From Streptomyces clavuligerus (GTDB taxonomy: Bacteria > Actinomycetota > Actinomycetes > Streptomycetales > Streptomycetaceae), in assembly GCF_005519465.1 (NCBI RefSeq), contig NZ_CP027858.1, forward strand, positions 1,178,001 through 1,242,000: 64,000 nt of DNA, written 5' to 3'. Within the stretch, counting starts at the first letter, position 1, and every line of letters begins with the position of its first letter. Under the pieces are notes generated by a model, which was given only the letters and a program-made list of their open reading frames with translations, made no database searches and was not told where the DNA came from. Of the stretch, positions 1 through 34,423 are shown piece after piece. Position numbers and translations under genes: made by a program.

Positions 1-1241
1 TCCACCGCCCGGGCCGCCGTCTCCGCGCGGGTGGCGATCAGCCGTTCGACCTCCTCCCGGGCGCCGGTCCGCACGGCGATCTCGCGGAACCGGGCGAGCC
101 GCCCGGGCACGGCGTCCGGTCGCGGGTCCAGCAGGGCGCGCAGCTCCTGCCGTTCGGCGTCGCTCGCCCGCTGCCGCATCAGCGCCAGCAGGACGGTCGG
201 CTTGGCCCCGGTGATGTCGTCGAGGTTGGACTTGCCGGTGGTGTCCGGCTCCCCGAAGACGCCCAGCAGATCGTCCCGGAGCTGGAACGCCTCGCCGAGC
301 GGAACTCCGTAGGCGGTGAACGTGTCGAGCAGCGCGGGCGGCGCGCCGCCCAGCAGGGCGCCGATGTGCAGCGGGTGCTCCACGGTGTACTTCGCCGTCT
401 TGTACCGGACGATCTGGAGGGAGCTGTCGGCACCCACCGGGGTCCGTCCGTCCGGGCCTTCCGGGCCGTCCAGCACGCTCGGGCCGGTGCGCAGGACCTC
501 CAGGCACTCCCCCGCGATCAGCTCCCGGGCGAGTGTGGCCCACAGGGGGCGGGCCCGGTTGAGATACGCGCCCGGCAGCCCGCACTCGGTGAAGAGCTGT
601 CCCGACCAGGAGATCAGCAGATCCCCGGCGAGCAGGGCCAGGGCCCGTCCGGCGGCGCTCCGTGCGGCGTCGTCACCTACCGCCCGGCCGGGCGGTACGA
701 GGGCCCGGTGGGCGGTGGGCGAGCCGTGGCGCACCGCGCTGTGGTCGATGAGGTCGTCGTGGACGACCGCGGCGGCGTGCACCAGCTCCATGGCGGCGGC
801 GGCCCGGACGATGTCGTCGGTGTCGTCCCGTCCCGCCGCGCGCCAGCCCCAGTAGCAGAAGGCCGCCCGCAGTCTCTTGCCCCGGGCGACGACCGCCCGG
901 AGCTGTTCGCCGACGGGCCCCAGCTCGGGGTCCACCGCCTCCAGCAGCGCGGTCTCGTCGCGGGCGAAGGTCGCCAGCGCGCGGTCCACCCGGACCTTGA
1001 GCGTGTCGAGGGCCGAGGGGGCGGCGGTGGCGGGGCCGTGACCGGGCGGCGGCGTCCGCCGTCCGGGCCCCGGACCCGGCCCCGGCCCCGGTCTCGCGGG
1101 GGTGAAGGGCCCGGTCGCCGCCGCGCGCGGTGTCTTCGCCGTACCGGGCCCGGCCGCCGCGGGCGGAGTGTCCGGCGCGGGCGCCGTACCGGGCCCGGCC
1201 GCGGAAAGCGGAGTACCCGGCTCCGCCGTCATCGCTGTCAT
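1..1241 (-). CDS. polyprenyl synthetase (isoprenyl diphosphate synthase), C-terminus cut by window edge
   Basis: Trans-isoprenyl diphosphate synthase, which condenses isopentenyl diphosphate onto an allylic diphosphate. Seen: the first aspartate-rich motif HDDLID at residues 161-166, preceded by MELVHAAAVV, and a second Asp motif RDDLLGVFGEP about 150 residues later; GKRLRAAF near residue 121 is the usual substrate-binding segment. The first 75 or so residues are a Pro/Ala/Gly-rich extension with a Pro-Gly run, which is unusual for the family. The ATG at 1241 is chosen because it overlaps the upstream gene's TGA as ATGA, so the two are translationally coupled. Chain length (C15, C20 or longer) cannot be read. 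The last part of the protein lies outside the window. Confidence 0.9.
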   Translation of the reverse strand, partial: MTAMTAEPGTPLSAAGPGTAPAPDTPPAAAGPGTAKTPRAAATGPFTPARPGPGPGPGPGRRTPPPGHGPATAAPSALDTLKVRVDRALATFARDETALLEAVDPELGPVGEQLRAVVARGKRLRAAFCYWGWRAAGRDDTDDIVRAAAAMELVHAAAVVHDDLIDHSAVRHGSPTAHRALVPPGRAVGDDAARSAAGRALALLAGDLLISWSGQLFTECGLPGAYLNRARPLWATLARELIAGECLEVLRTGPSVLDGPEGPDGRTPVGADSSLQIVRYKTAKYTVEHPLHIGALLGGAPPALLDTFTAYGVPLGEAFQLRDDLLGVFGEPDTTGKSNLDDITGAKPTVLLALMRQRASDAERQELRALLDPRPDAVPGRLARFREIAVRTGAREEVERLIATRAETAARAV

Positions 1242-1585
1242 CGGTCCGGCTGCCCGGGCTCGGTGACCGGCGTCCCGGCGCCGCCCTGCCGGGCACGGGC
1301 GCGTTCCTGTTCCCGTTCCCGGACCCGCCGCGCCACCAGCTCCATATGCGGTTCCGACGAGGCGACACGCGCCGGTTGCAGACCGCTGTTACGGCCCCGG
1401 GCCACGAGGTCCCGCCGTACGTCGGCCGCCAGATCCCCCAGGTCGGACCGGCTCAACAGGGCGCGGACCCGGCGCAGCGCCCCCTCGGCCTGCTCCAGCG
1501 CCATGTCCACGGCCCCCGCCACCAGCAGGACCGCCTCGTCCGAACGCCGGTTCGCATCCGGTCCGGCCTCATGTCCCTGTGCCAT
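1238..1585 (-). CDS. small conserved-looking protein coupled to polyprenyl synthetase
   Basis: A 115-residue, charged, mostly helical soluble protein with no signal peptide or membrane segment. I do not recognise the family. Its centre (residues about 20-75) reads as amphipathic helices with LEQAEGALRRVRALLSRSDLGDL, and its tail is very Arg/Glu/Gln-rich. It overlaps the polyprenyl synthetase start by four bases (ATGA), so it is probably an accessory or regulatory partner in the same operon; that is inference. The start at 1585 (MAQGHEAG) follows GGGGAG at a short distance. An upstream ATG at 1660 would add 25 residues and cannot be excluded. Confidence 0.6.
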   Translation of the reverse strand: MAQGHEAGPDANRRSDEAVLLVAGAVDMALEQAEGALRRVRALLSRSDLGDLAADVRRDLVARGRNSGLQPARVASSEPHMELVARRVREREQERARARQGGAGTPVTEPGQPDR

Positions 1586-1898
1586 CTCTCCCCGATCCAG
1601 GGTCGGTTGTATTCCTGGTCGGGCCTGCCCCCATGGTCGCGACGCCATGCGGAAAGTCATCCGATCGAATGTTCCTACCGCACTCCGCCCACCGGTTCGC
1701 CGAGCCCTCTGCTAGAGGATGTGGCCTGCGCTCCCCCGCCGCGCGGACCCCGGACCTCACCCCCGGAGGCCACCGCTGGGACACACTGGACTCCCGCCCG
1801 GAAGAACCGGGGAAACCGGCAGAACCCGGGGAAAACGGGGAAAACGAAGGAAACCGGGGAAACCGAAGGAAACCGGAGAACCCGAAGAAGGGAAGTCC
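1586..1898. other. divergent intergenic region
   Basis: 313 bases between the minus-strand polyprenyl operon and the plus-strand AraC gene. The right part is an A/G-rich repeat (listed separately). The left part could hold promoters for either direction, but I see no convincing -35/-10 pair. Confidence 0.5.
1803..1895 (+). repeat. A/G-rich imperfect tandem repeat upstream of the AraC gene
   Basis: About 90 bases of short imperfect repeats built on GGGGAAAC and GAAGGAAACCG, with almost no T. They end directly in the GGGAAG that serves as the AraC gene's ribosome binding site. The region is probably untranslated leader. Its purine bias differs from the C-rich flanks. Confidence 0.7.
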
Positions 1899-2936
1899 GT
1901 GTTATTGCTGGACCTTGACGCCGTCGATCCGCGTGAGCGGGCAGCGGCCTTCCGACACGCGCTGACCCATGAGTCGGTCCCCAACGACATCGTCCACGAG
2001 GGATCGGGGCCGGACCTCCGCGCCCGTATGGAGAGCTGGCGGATCGGCACGGTGACCTGCTTCTCCACCCACAACTCCGGATTCGCCGTGCACCGCACCG
2101 CCGAGCATGTGCGCCGGCACCGGAGCCAGCCGGTGGTCTCCGTGTCGATGCAGACCGCCGGTGTCGGCCGGGCCGAGGCCGGCGGTGAACGGTGGCTGCT
2201 CGGCCCGGACGACCTGTGTGTGTTCCACGAGTTGACCCCCCGGGTGTATGGATGGTCCGGCACGGGCGCCAGTCAGGCGGTCCTCTTCGACGTGGACCGG
2301 CTCGGCCTGCCGGTCGAGGCGGTGCTGAAGGCGTCGCTCCGGCTGCGCGCCAGCCCGTTGCACGATCTGGTCCTGCGCCATCTGCGCGACCTCTTCCGGG
2401 ACCCCGGACCGCTCGAAGAGGACCCCGGCGCCGCCGCCCTCGCGAACGCCACCACGGAGCTGGTCCGCTCCCTGCTGCTGTCCGCCGTCCACGACGAACG
2501 GACGCCTCCGGTCCGGGCCGTGATGGACGACACCCTGGTCACCCGGGTGATGTCCGCCGTGCGGACCCGTCTCACCGATCCCGCGCTGACCCCGGCGCGG
2601 ATCGCGGCCGAGCACGCCGTGTCGCTGCGCCATCTGTACGGGGTCCTCGGCCGCGCGGGCATCGGCCTCGAACAGTGGATCATCACCGAACGGCTCTCCC
2701 TCGCCCGGCGGATGCTCGTCTCCGACGTCCACCGCCATCTGCCCATCGCGTCGGTCGCCGCCCGCTGCGGTTTCCTCAGCCCCAGCCATTTCAGCCGCAG
2801 ATTCCGCGCCGCGTACGGGGTGACTCCCCGGGAGTGGCGGAACGGGAGGGACGGGACGGGCGAGCCGGGCCGACCGGGGAACGGGACGGACGAGCCGGGG
2901 CCGACCGGGGAGCGGACGCCGCCGGGCGGGCGGTGA
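1899..2936 (+). CDS. AraC-family transcriptional regulator with in-frame TTA codon
   Basis: 345-residue regulator. The N-terminal 210 residues resemble the AraC_binding_2 sensor domain. The C-terminal 100 carry a double helix-turn-helix; the second is clear (IASVAARCGFLSPSHFSRRF, then RAAYGVTPREWR). The last 30 residues are a Gly/Pro/Glu tail. The GTG at 1899 is chosen for the GGGAAG five bases upstream; earlier in-frame codons run through a repetitive purine stretch. The second codon is TTA (GTG-TTA-TTG), the rare Leu codon read by the bldA tRNA in Streptomyces, so translation may be developmentally gated. It sits at the head of the hydroxylase/NRPS genes in the same direction and is likely cluster-situated. 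Confidence 0.88.
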   Translation: MLLLDLDAVDPRERAAAFRHALTHESVPNDIVHEGSGPDLRARMESWRIGTVTCFSTHNSGFAVHRTAEHVRRHRSQPVVSVSMQTAGVGRAEAGGERWLLGPDDLCVFHELTPRVYGWSGTGASQAVLFDVDRLGLPVEAVLKASLRLRASPLHDLVLRHLRDLFRDPGPLEEDPGAAALANATTELVRSLLLSAVHDERTPPVRAVMDDTLVTRVMSAVRTRLTDPALTPARIAAEHAVSLRHLYGVLGRAGIGLEQWIITERLSLARRMLVSDVHRHLPIASVAARCGFLSPSHFSRRFRAAYGVTPREWRNGRDGTGEPGRPGNGTDEPGPTGERTPPGGR

Positions 2937-3098
2937 GCGGTCCGGACCAGCCCCGTCCCCAGGGGCCCGGCCGGGAAATATAGAGGAGGCATAAGGCGCG
3001 GCTGGAGCATGGCGGTGCGTCGCCGACGGTCCGGGCCTGTGTGCTCCGGACCGGGCGGTCCGCTCAGGACACGACCCAGCCGGTCAGGGGAATCACGA

Positions 3099-4034
3099 AT
3101 GACGAACGAGCGCGACGAGCGCACTTCCACCATGCCCATGGTCATCGACTTGGACGGCGCGGGCAGCCTGGACGCCTGGGTGGCCGCCGCGCCCGGCTGG
3201 GTCGACTCCCTGGTCGAGCACGGGGCGGTGATCTTCCGGAACGCCGGGGTGGGGAGCGTCGGGGACTTCGACCACGCGGTGTCCCTCCTGGTCCGTCCGG
3301 ACACGGAGTTCGGGGAGGAGTCCTCGCCCCGGACCGCGCTGAGCGCGAAGGTGTTCACCTCGACGGAGTATCCGGCACCGTTCCCGATCCAGTTCCACAA
3401 TGAGTTCTCCTACCGCCGCGCGATGCCGGAGTGCCTGGTGTTCGCCTGTCTGAACGCGCCGGAGACGGGGGGCAGCACCCCCATCGCCGACGGCCGGGCC
3501 ATGCTGCGGGCCCTTCCGGACGAGGTCGTGGACCGGTTCGCGGGCGGAGTGCGCTATGTGCGCAACTTCTGCGGCCTGGGGGTCCCCTGGCCGAGCGCGT
3601 TCGGTACGGATTCCCGTGCCGAGGTGGACGCGTACTGCGCGGCGAACGGTGTCGGTGCCCGCTGGAGCGACAAGGGGCTGCACACCTGGCAGGACGCGCC
3701 CGCCGTGCGGACCCACCCGGTGTCGGGCGAGCGGACGTGGTGCAACAGCGCGCTGAATCTGAATGTGCGGGGCACCGAGCCCGCGGAGGTGCACGAGGCG
3801 CTGCTCGCCGTCGAGCCGGAGCTGCGTCCCAACGACACCTTCTTCGCGGACGGCTCGGAGATCGGCCCGGAGGACATCGCCGCCCTGCGCGCCGCGTACG
3901 AGGAGGTCGCCTACCGGCACCCCTGGGGCACCGGCGATGTGATGATCATCGACAACGCCCTGATGTCGCATGCCAGGGACCCGTTCACCGGCCCCCGACG
4001 GGTGGTCGTGGGCATGGGCGCGCGCACGGCCTGA
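3099..4034 (+). CDS. SyrP-like Fe(II)/2-oxoglutarate amino acid beta-hydroxylase (TauD/CAS-like)
   Basis: 311-residue non-haem iron dioxygenase of the TauD/clavaminate-synthase-like superfamily. The iron ligands are visible as His100-Asn-Glu102 (FHNEFSY) and a distal His291 (SHARDPF), i.e. the HxE...H variant. The segment NAPETGGSTPIADGR is characteristic of SyrP-like NRPS partners, which beta-hydroxylate Asp on a carrier protein. The ATG at 3099 has AGGGGA seven bases upstream; the longer reading from 3009 would add a basic stretch without family similarity. It is the first of two consecutive paralogues upstream of MbtH and NRPS-1, so hydroxylation of Asp/Asn-like residues of the peptide is expected. 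Regiochemistry cannot be told. Confidence 0.85.
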   Translation: MTNERDERTSTMPMVIDLDGAGSLDAWVAAAPGWVDSLVEHGAVIFRNAGVGSVGDFDHAVSLLVRPDTEFGEESSPRTALSAKVFTSTEYPAPFPIQFHNEFSYRRAMPECLVFACLNAPETGGSTPIADGRAMLRALPDEVVDRFAGGVRYVRNFCGLGVPWPSAFGTDSRAEVDAYCAANGVGARWSDKGLHTWQDAPAVRTHPVSGERTWCNSALNLNVRGTEPAEVHEALLAVEPELRPNDTFFADGSEIGPEDIAALRAAYEEVAYRHPWGTGDVMIIDNALMSHARDPFTGPRRVVVGMGARTA

Positions 4035-4048
4035 CGGTATGGCCGCCC

Positions 4049-4084
4049 CGCTCCGCCCGCTCCGCCCGCTCCGCCCGCTCCGTC
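4049..4084 (+). repeat. 9-bp tandem repeat between the two hydroxylase genes
   Basis: Four head-to-tail copies of CGCTCCGCC, the last with one change, in the 120-base gap between the hydroxylase genes. Function unknown; typical slippage-type GC repeat. Confidence 0.8.
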
Positions 4085-4154
4085 CGCCCCGCCGCGCCTG
4101 CCCGTTCCCGGGTCGCGCGAAGCCGATGTACCGATTGGAAAGGGAACTTCACCG

Positions 4155-5099
4155 ATGACCGATCACAGGTCATGGACCCCGTGGGAGATCACACCGGGGG
4201 ACGTGGGAGTCGATGCCGGCGCCGAGGGGCTCCTCCGCCATCTCGACCGGCCGGACAGCGACCTCAGGGAGCTGCTCACCCGGAAGAAGGCCCTGGTGTT
4301 CCGGGGTTTCGGCCTGGAGGGCGCCGGGCTGGACCCGGTGCTCGACCGGCTGCTTCCGCGTCGGCTCGCCTACGTCAACGGCAACTCTCCGCGGACCAAG
4401 GTCGGCTCCAACGTCTACACCTCCACCGAGTACCCCGCCGAGTACGTCATCTCGATGCACAACGAGCTTTCCTACGCGGCGAAGTGGCCCACCCGGCTCG
4501 CGTTCTTCTGTGAGATCGCGGCCGAGACGGGCGGCGCCACTCCGCTGGTGGACAGCGCGCTCTGGCTGGAGTCCCTCGACGACGAGGTGCGGGACGCCTT
4601 CGCGGGGGGCGTCCGCTACACCCAGAATCTGCACGGCGGCAGGGGGCTGGGCAAGAGCTGGCAGGCCACGTTCGAGACCGAGGACCGCGAGGAGGTCAAC
4701 GCCTACCTCGGCGGGTCCGGGGCCGAGTGGACCTGGTTCCCCGACGGCACGCTCCGCGTCAGCACGGTACGGCCCGCCACCCTGCGGCACCCGGACACCG
4801 GTACGGAGGTCTGGTTCAACCAGTCCGACCAGTGGCACCCGGCGGCCCTCGGGGACGAGACCGCGAAGGCGCTGGCGCAGATCATGCCGCCGGAGGAGCT
4901 GCCGCAGTCGGTCACGTTCGCCGATGGATCGCCCATCCCGGACGCGTATGTGGTCCAGGTGCGCGACCGGGGTCTGGAGAACGCGGTGGACGTCGACTGG
5001 CGCGTGGGCGATCTCCTGCTCATCGACAACATCCTGGTCGCGCACGGCCGCCGGGCCTTCACCGGCTCACGGCGGGTGCTCGTGGCCATGACCGACTGA
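4155..5099 (+). CDS. second SyrP-like Fe(II)/2-oxoglutarate amino acid beta-hydroxylase
   Basis: 314-residue paralogue of the preceding gene. Iron ligands read as His102-Asn-Glu104 (MHNELSY) and His297 (VAHGRRAF); AETGGATPLVDSALWL matches the SyrP-like signature. The ATG at 4155 follows GAAAGGGAAC. The two enzymes are clearly diverged over most of their length, so they are probably not redundant. Either they act on different residues or carrier domains, or they give opposite beta-stereochemistry. NRPS-1 and NRPS-2 hold three A domains with an Asp/Asn-like signature, which are the natural partners. The gene ends just before a hairpin, so the MbtH/NRPS genes may have their own promoter. Confidence 0.87.
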   Translation: MTDHRSWTPWEITPGDVGVDAGAEGLLRHLDRPDSDLRELLTRKKALVFRGFGLEGAGLDPVLDRLLPRRLAYVNGNSPRTKVGSNVYTSTEYPAEYVISMHNELSYAAKWPTRLAFFCEIAAETGGATPLVDSALWLESLDDEVRDAFAGGVRYTQNLHGGRGLGKSWQATFETEDREEVNAYLGGSGAEWTWFPDGTLRVSTVRPATLRHPDTGTEVWFNQSDQWHPAALGDETAKALAQIMPPEELPQSVTFADGSPIPDAYVVQVRDRGLENAVDVDWRVGDLLLIDNILVAHGRRAFTGSRRVLVAMTD

Positions 5100-5112
5100 G
5101 CACCGGCTGTCC

Positions 5113-5212
5113 CCACGTTCCGGTACGCCGCGATCCCGTACGCCGCATTCCGGTACGTCGCGATCCCGTACTCCGCGTTCCAGTGCACCGCGTTGCGGTA
5201 TGCCGCTCCGCG
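5113..5212 (+). repeat. imperfect tandem repeat downstream of hydroxylase 2
   Basis: Repeated motifs of the type GCGATCCCGTACGCCGC and TTCCGGTACG, about 25-27 bases per unit and roughly four degenerate units. The gap 5100-5528 otherwise holds the hairpin at 5216-5242 and a C/A-rich stretch with CATCACCC repeats before MbtH. No gene is evident there. Confidence 0.7.
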
Positions 5213-5215
5213 AAG

Positions 5216-5242
5216 GCACCGGCCCGGCAGCCGGGCCGGTGC
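5216..5242 (+). terminator. strong GC hairpin, probable terminator after hydroxylase 2
   Basis: A perfect 13-base inverted repeat (GCACCGGCCCGGC and its complement) separated by one base, with no T-run, as usual for Streptomyces terminators. It would separate the regulator/hydroxylase transcripts from the MbtH/NRPS operon. Confidence 0.6.
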
Positions 5243-5528
5243 GCGGAGTACCGCGCGGCCGAGGCCGTTCAGCGGCGTATAGGCCGCTCATAGCTCCCTG
5301 ATGGCCGGAGGGCACAGGCTGACGCGCACACGGTCGCGCGCCCGTCCCGGACCGGACCGGACCGTCCCACCCGTTCCGCCCGTGGTCAGGTCACGGGCGG
5401 ACCGGCCGGACGCGCGGCACCCGCCGTCGGCACCGCCCGCCCGTCACCACCCTCGTCACCCATCACTCATCACCCATCACCCGTCGCCGTCGCCCGACCG
5501 GGCGGCGCACCCACCCATGGAGAACGCA

Positions 5529-5744
5529 GTGAGCGAGCAGCAGCCCGTCGAGACCTACCGCGTCGTCCTCAACGACGAGGAGCAGTACTCGATCTGGTGG
5601 ACCGACCGCGACCTCCCCGCCGGATGGCGCGAGGAGGGCACCTCGGGCACCCGCGAGGAGTGCCTGGCCCACATCGACCAGGTGTGGACCGATATGCGCC
5701 CGGCCAGCCTGCGCCGTCGCATGGAGGAGCAGGCAGCCGCCTGA
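5529..5744 (+). CDS. MbtH-like protein
   Basis: 71-residue MbtH-family chaperone of NRPS adenylation domains. The conserved order is visible: NDEEQYSIW, PAGW, and WTDMRPASLR near the C-terminus. The usual SLWP motif reads SIWW here. The GTG at 5529 is preferred because GGAG lies seven bases upstream and gives the usual 70-residue length; an ATG at 5517 would add four residues. It lies 47 bases upstream of NRPS-1. It probably serves the A domains of all three synthetases, since none carries its own MbtH domain. Confidence 0.93.
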   Translation: MSEQQPVETYRVVLNDEEQYSIWWTDRDLPAGWREEGTSGTREECLAHIDQVWTDMRPASLRRRMEEQAAA

Positions 5745-5791
5745 CCTCCCTCTTCTCATCCGTTCACGACCAGCCACCAAGAGGAGCGCAC

Positions 5792-31776
<25,985 letters not shown>

Positions 31777-31816
31777 TCCACGGAGCGGCCGGCCGATCGG
31801 GCGGTCCGCTCCGATC

Positions 31817-31860
31817 GAGGCGGCCCGGCCCCGGGCGGGTTCCCGGGGCCGGGCCGCCTC
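31817..31860 (+). terminator. hairpin terminator after NRPS-2
   Basis: A perfect 19-base inverted repeat (arms 31817-31835 and 31842-31860) with a six-base loop, followed by a pyrimidine-rich stretch. It is probably the end of the MbtH/NRPS-1/NRPS-2 transcript, or a strong attenuator before the MFS gene 38 bases on. Confidence 0.8.
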
Positions 31861-31897
31861 CTCCTTCCCTCTTCCCTGTCATCGAGGAGCGCGTCTG

Positions 31898-33238
31898 TTG
31901 TCCACTCCACCGAACCGGTCCGCCCCGGGGTCCTCGTCACCGGGGAAACCCGGGACACCCGAGACGTCCGAGACGCCCGGGATACCTGAGGCGCCCGAGG
32001 TGCCCGAGGCGGCGTCGGAGACACCGGCGGAGAGCCCGCCGCCCGTCCCCCTCCGCCGGAACCACAACTTCCGGATGCTCTGGATCGGGGGCGGCAGCTC
32101 CGTGCTCGGCGTACGGACGGCGGTCTCCGCGTACCCGCTGCTGATGCTCTGGAGCACCGGATCGGCCGCGCACGCCGGTCTGGTGGCGTTCGCCGCGCTG
32201 CTGCCCCAGCTCCTGCTCGTCCTGCCCGCGGGCGCGCTCGTGGACCGCTGGGACCGGCGCCGGACCCTGATGGTGTGCGACGCCGTCGGGCTGGCCGGTA
32301 TGGCCTCCCTGGTCGTGGCGCTGCTCCTGGGCAAGCTGTACGTCGGCCAGGTGATGCTGGTGGCGTTCCTGGAGGGCGGGGCCGTCATCTTCTACCGGAT
32401 CGCCGAACGGGCCGTGATCCGCGGCGCCGTGCCCACCGGCCAGCTCTCGGAGGCGTTCTCCCAGCACCAGGCGCGCGGCCACGCGGCCGGGGTGCTGGGG
32501 CAGCCCCTGGGCGCGGGGCTGTTCTCCCTCGCCCGCTGGGCGCCCTTCCTGGCCGCTGCGGTCACCCATACCGTCGCCCTGGTGACCCTGCTGATGATGC
32601 GTCACCAGCCGGTGGAGAGCAGGACCGGGACACGGCGGGCCCTGCGCACCGAGATCGCCGAGGGAATCGCCTGGGTGTGGCGGCAGCGGTTCCTGCGGGC
32701 GGCGCTGCTGGTCATCAGCATCAGCAATATCGCGTTCCAGGTGATGGCGCTCGCCCTGGTGGTGCTCGTCAAGGAAGGGGGCCACCCGGCCTACATGGTG
32801 GGCCTGGTGGGTCTGCTGGGCGGGGCCGGGGGCATCACCGGCGCGATGACCGCCGCGTGGGTGATGCGGCGGATACGGCTGGGGCCGCTGCTTCTGCTGG
32901 CGCTGGCCGTCTGGACGGCGCTGATGGCCTCGCTGGCGTTCGTCGCGCACCCGGTGGCCCTCGGTCTGGTGAGCGCCGGCACCACCTGGGTCGGCGCCCT
33001 GCTCAACGTCGCCGCCGGGGTGCACCAGGTGAAGGTGACCCCGGACGCGCTCCAGGGCCGGGTGAGCAGTGTGTTCGCCCTGGTGACCTCGGGGCTCAAC
33101 TCCCTCGGCGCGCTGCTCGGCGGTGTGCTGCTCACCTGGTACGGCGGGGCCCGGACGATGGCGGGCGTGGCCGTCTGCATGGCCGTCGTCACCCTGCTCG
33201 CGCTGGCGGCGCCCACCGTCCGCCGGGCGGCCGATTAG
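31898..33238 (+). CDS. MFS transporter, probable peptide exporter
   Basis: 446-residue major facilitator with about 12 hydrophobic segments from residue 55 onward, of the MFS_3/enterobactin-exporter-like group (WRQRFLRAALLVISISNIAFQ region, PDALQGRVSSVFAL near the C-terminus). The cytoplasmic N-terminus of about 50 residues is Pro/Glu/Ser/Thr-rich and repetitive. The TTG at 31898 is chosen for GAGGAG eight bases upstream; no ATG/GTG lies nearby in frame. The gene lies directly behind NRPS-2 in the same direction, so export of the peptide is the likely job. This is inferred from context. Confidence 0.85.
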   Translation: MSTPPNRSAPGSSSPGKPGTPETSETPGIPEAPEVPEAASETPAESPPPVPLRRNHNFRMLWIGGGSSVLGVRTAVSAYPLLMLWSTGSAAHAGLVAFAALLPQLLLVLPAGALVDRWDRRRTLMVCDAVGLAGMASLVVALLLGKLYVGQVMLVAFLEGGAVIFYRIAERAVIRGAVPTGQLSEAFSQHQARGHAAGVLGQPLGAGLFSLARWAPFLAAAVTHTVALVTLLMMRHQPVESRTGTRRALRTEIAEGIAWVWRQRFLRAALLVISISNIAFQVMALALVVLVKEGGHPAYMVGLVGLLGGAGGITGAMTAAWVMRRIRLGPLLLLALAVWTALMASLAFVAHPVALGLVSAGTTWVGALLNVAAGVHQVKVTPDALQGRVSSVFALVTSGLNSLGALLGGVLLTWYGGARTMAGVAVCMAVVTLLALAAPTVRRAAD

Positions 33239-33252
33239 GCCAACTGGACATG

Positions 33253-33270
33253 TGTCAGGGATGTTTGACA
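33253..33270. promoter_or_regulatory. inverted repeat upstream of the winged-helix regulator, possible operator
   Basis: TGTCA and TGACA face each other across eight bases; the right arm includes a TTGACA that could be a -35 box. A third TGTCAG follows at about 33285. It lies about 50 bases before the regulator's start, as expected for autoregulation. Confidence 0.45.
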
Positions 33271-33318
33271 GGTCCTCGGGGGTGTGTCAGTCTTTCCTTA
33301 CACATGAAAGGGAAAGCT

Positions 33319-33780
33319 GTGACGAACGGCCCACCTCTCACCGGGGACGCCTTTTTGCAGGTCATGGCGGCGTTGGGGAATCCGCACCGGATGCGGATCA
33401 TCGCGTCGCTGTCCCACGGGCGGAACTATGTCAGCCAACTGGCTCGCGACATCGGCATGAGCCGGCCGCTGCTGCACATGCACCTCAAGCGGCTGGAGTC
33501 CTCGGGACTGATCACCGGCTCGCTGGAGGTCTCCCGCGGCGGCAAGGCCATGCGCTACTTCGAGGTCGTGCCCTTTGTCTACGAACTGACTCCGGAGCTG
33601 GTGGCGGAGGCGGTACGGACCTTGACCGACGAAGGTGACGAGGGGCGCGCCCCCGCCGGTGACGGCGGCGGGCGCGAGCTGACCGACGGAGGCGGGAAGC
33701 AGGCCCACCGCGGCCTGTTCGACGCCTCCGGGTTCACGAACGGGGCCGCGGTCGAGGCCAAGGAGGAGGAGAACCGATGA
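33319..33780 (+). CDS. ArsR-type winged-helix regulator
   Basis: 153-residue DNA-binding protein. Residues about 5-85 form a winged helix of the ArsR/HTH_20 type (VMAALGNPHRMRIIASLSHG, then YVSQLARDIGMSRPLLHMHLKRLE as recognition region). The C-terminal 60 residues are acidic and Gly-rich. The GTG at 33319 has GGGA six bases upstream; an ATG at 33304 would add five residues and could be a leaderless start. No metal-binding Cys pair is seen, so this is probably not a metal sensor. Its stop overlaps the next gene's ATG, so the two are coupled. It may control the downstream transporter genes. Confidence 0.82.
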   Translation: MTNGPPLTGDAFLQVMAALGNPHRMRIIASLSHGRNYVSQLARDIGMSRPLLHMHLKRLESSGLITGSLEVSRGGKAMRYFEVVPFVYELTPELVAEAVRTLTDEGDEGRAPAGDGGGRELTDGGGKQAHRGLFDASGFTNGAAVEAKEEENR

Positions 33781-34064
33781 AGGGGGAGGGAGTCGTGACG
33801 CTCGCCATGGACGACGGGGAGCTCACGGGGATGGTCGGGGCAGGCGGTCTCTTCCTGCTGTGCATCGTGGTCGTCTGGCAGGTCGCCGTGACCTGGCGGG
33901 CCCGGATGCTGGCCGCCCGTGAGGAGCAGTACAGGGCGCTGGCCGAGAAGTACGCGAATCTGCTGGAGGACAATGTCGAACTCCAGCGCCGTATGGCCGA
34001 GGATCTGGCGAGCACCCAGCAGTCGGTGATGTCGATGGAGCGGATGATGCGCGAGATCGAGTAG
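33777..34064 (+). CDS. small membrane protein with coiled-coil tail
   Basis: 95 residues. One hydrophobic helix (residues about 18-38, MVGAGGLFLLCIVVVWQ) is followed by a long charged heptad-type helix (residues 45-95). There is no recognisable domain. It starts with ATGA overlap on the regulator stop, so the two are made together. Membrane-anchored partners coupled to winged-helix regulators of this kind are often seen in Streptomyces. A sensory or sequestering role is only a guess. Confidence 0.7.
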   Translation: MKGEGVVTLAMDDGELTGMVGAGGLFLLCIVVVWQVAVTWRARMLAAREEQYRALAEKYANLLEDNVELQRRMAEDLASTQQSVMSMERMMREIE

Positions 34065-34092
34065 GACCGCGTCCCGCGCCGGACCGTACGAG

Positions 34093-34128
34093 ACCGCGCC
34101 GCTCGATTCGATGGGCATTCGGCGCGGT
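34093..34128 (+). terminator. hairpin after the regulator/membrane-protein pair
   Basis: ACCGCGCCG and CGGCGCGGT form a nine-base stem with an 18-base loop, 28 bases after the stop codon. A terminator is likely, although no T-run follows. Confidence 0.5.
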
Positions 34129-34150
34129 ACTCGACGAAAGCGCTGTTCAC

Positions 34151-34207
34151 CACCGCATCAGGTGGATTCCATTCCCACCTCATCGGTGGTCCCACCTCAT
34201 CGGGTGG
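34151..34207. promoter_or_regulatory. three spaced CACC-TCATC-GGTGG palindromes upstream of MMPL gene
   Basis: Three related short palindromes (34151-34165, 34176-34189, 34193-34207) of the form CACC[T/G]CATC[A/G]GGTGG lie in the 359-base gap before the MMPL gene. Two are followed by GGATTCC. They are good candidates for a multi-site operator, possibly for the winged-helix regulator just upstream. The rest of the gap holds nothing else I recognise. Confidence 0.5.
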
Positions 34208-34423
34208 ATTCCGTTCCGGGCCCGGCACTCGGCTTCGCACACCACATCGTGCCGGACGCGGATCTCTCTCCGGTGACTTCGCATGCCCTCGGGAAAGGGC
34301 TCGGGCCGCATGGCGCCCCGCGATGTCCCGGATCTGAATCCCGGTTTTCCGGGCCGTGATCCCAGGCCCGCGCCTCCGGGTTCCGGATTTCCGAAATACG
34401 CTTCCAGCCTTGGAGTATAGCCG

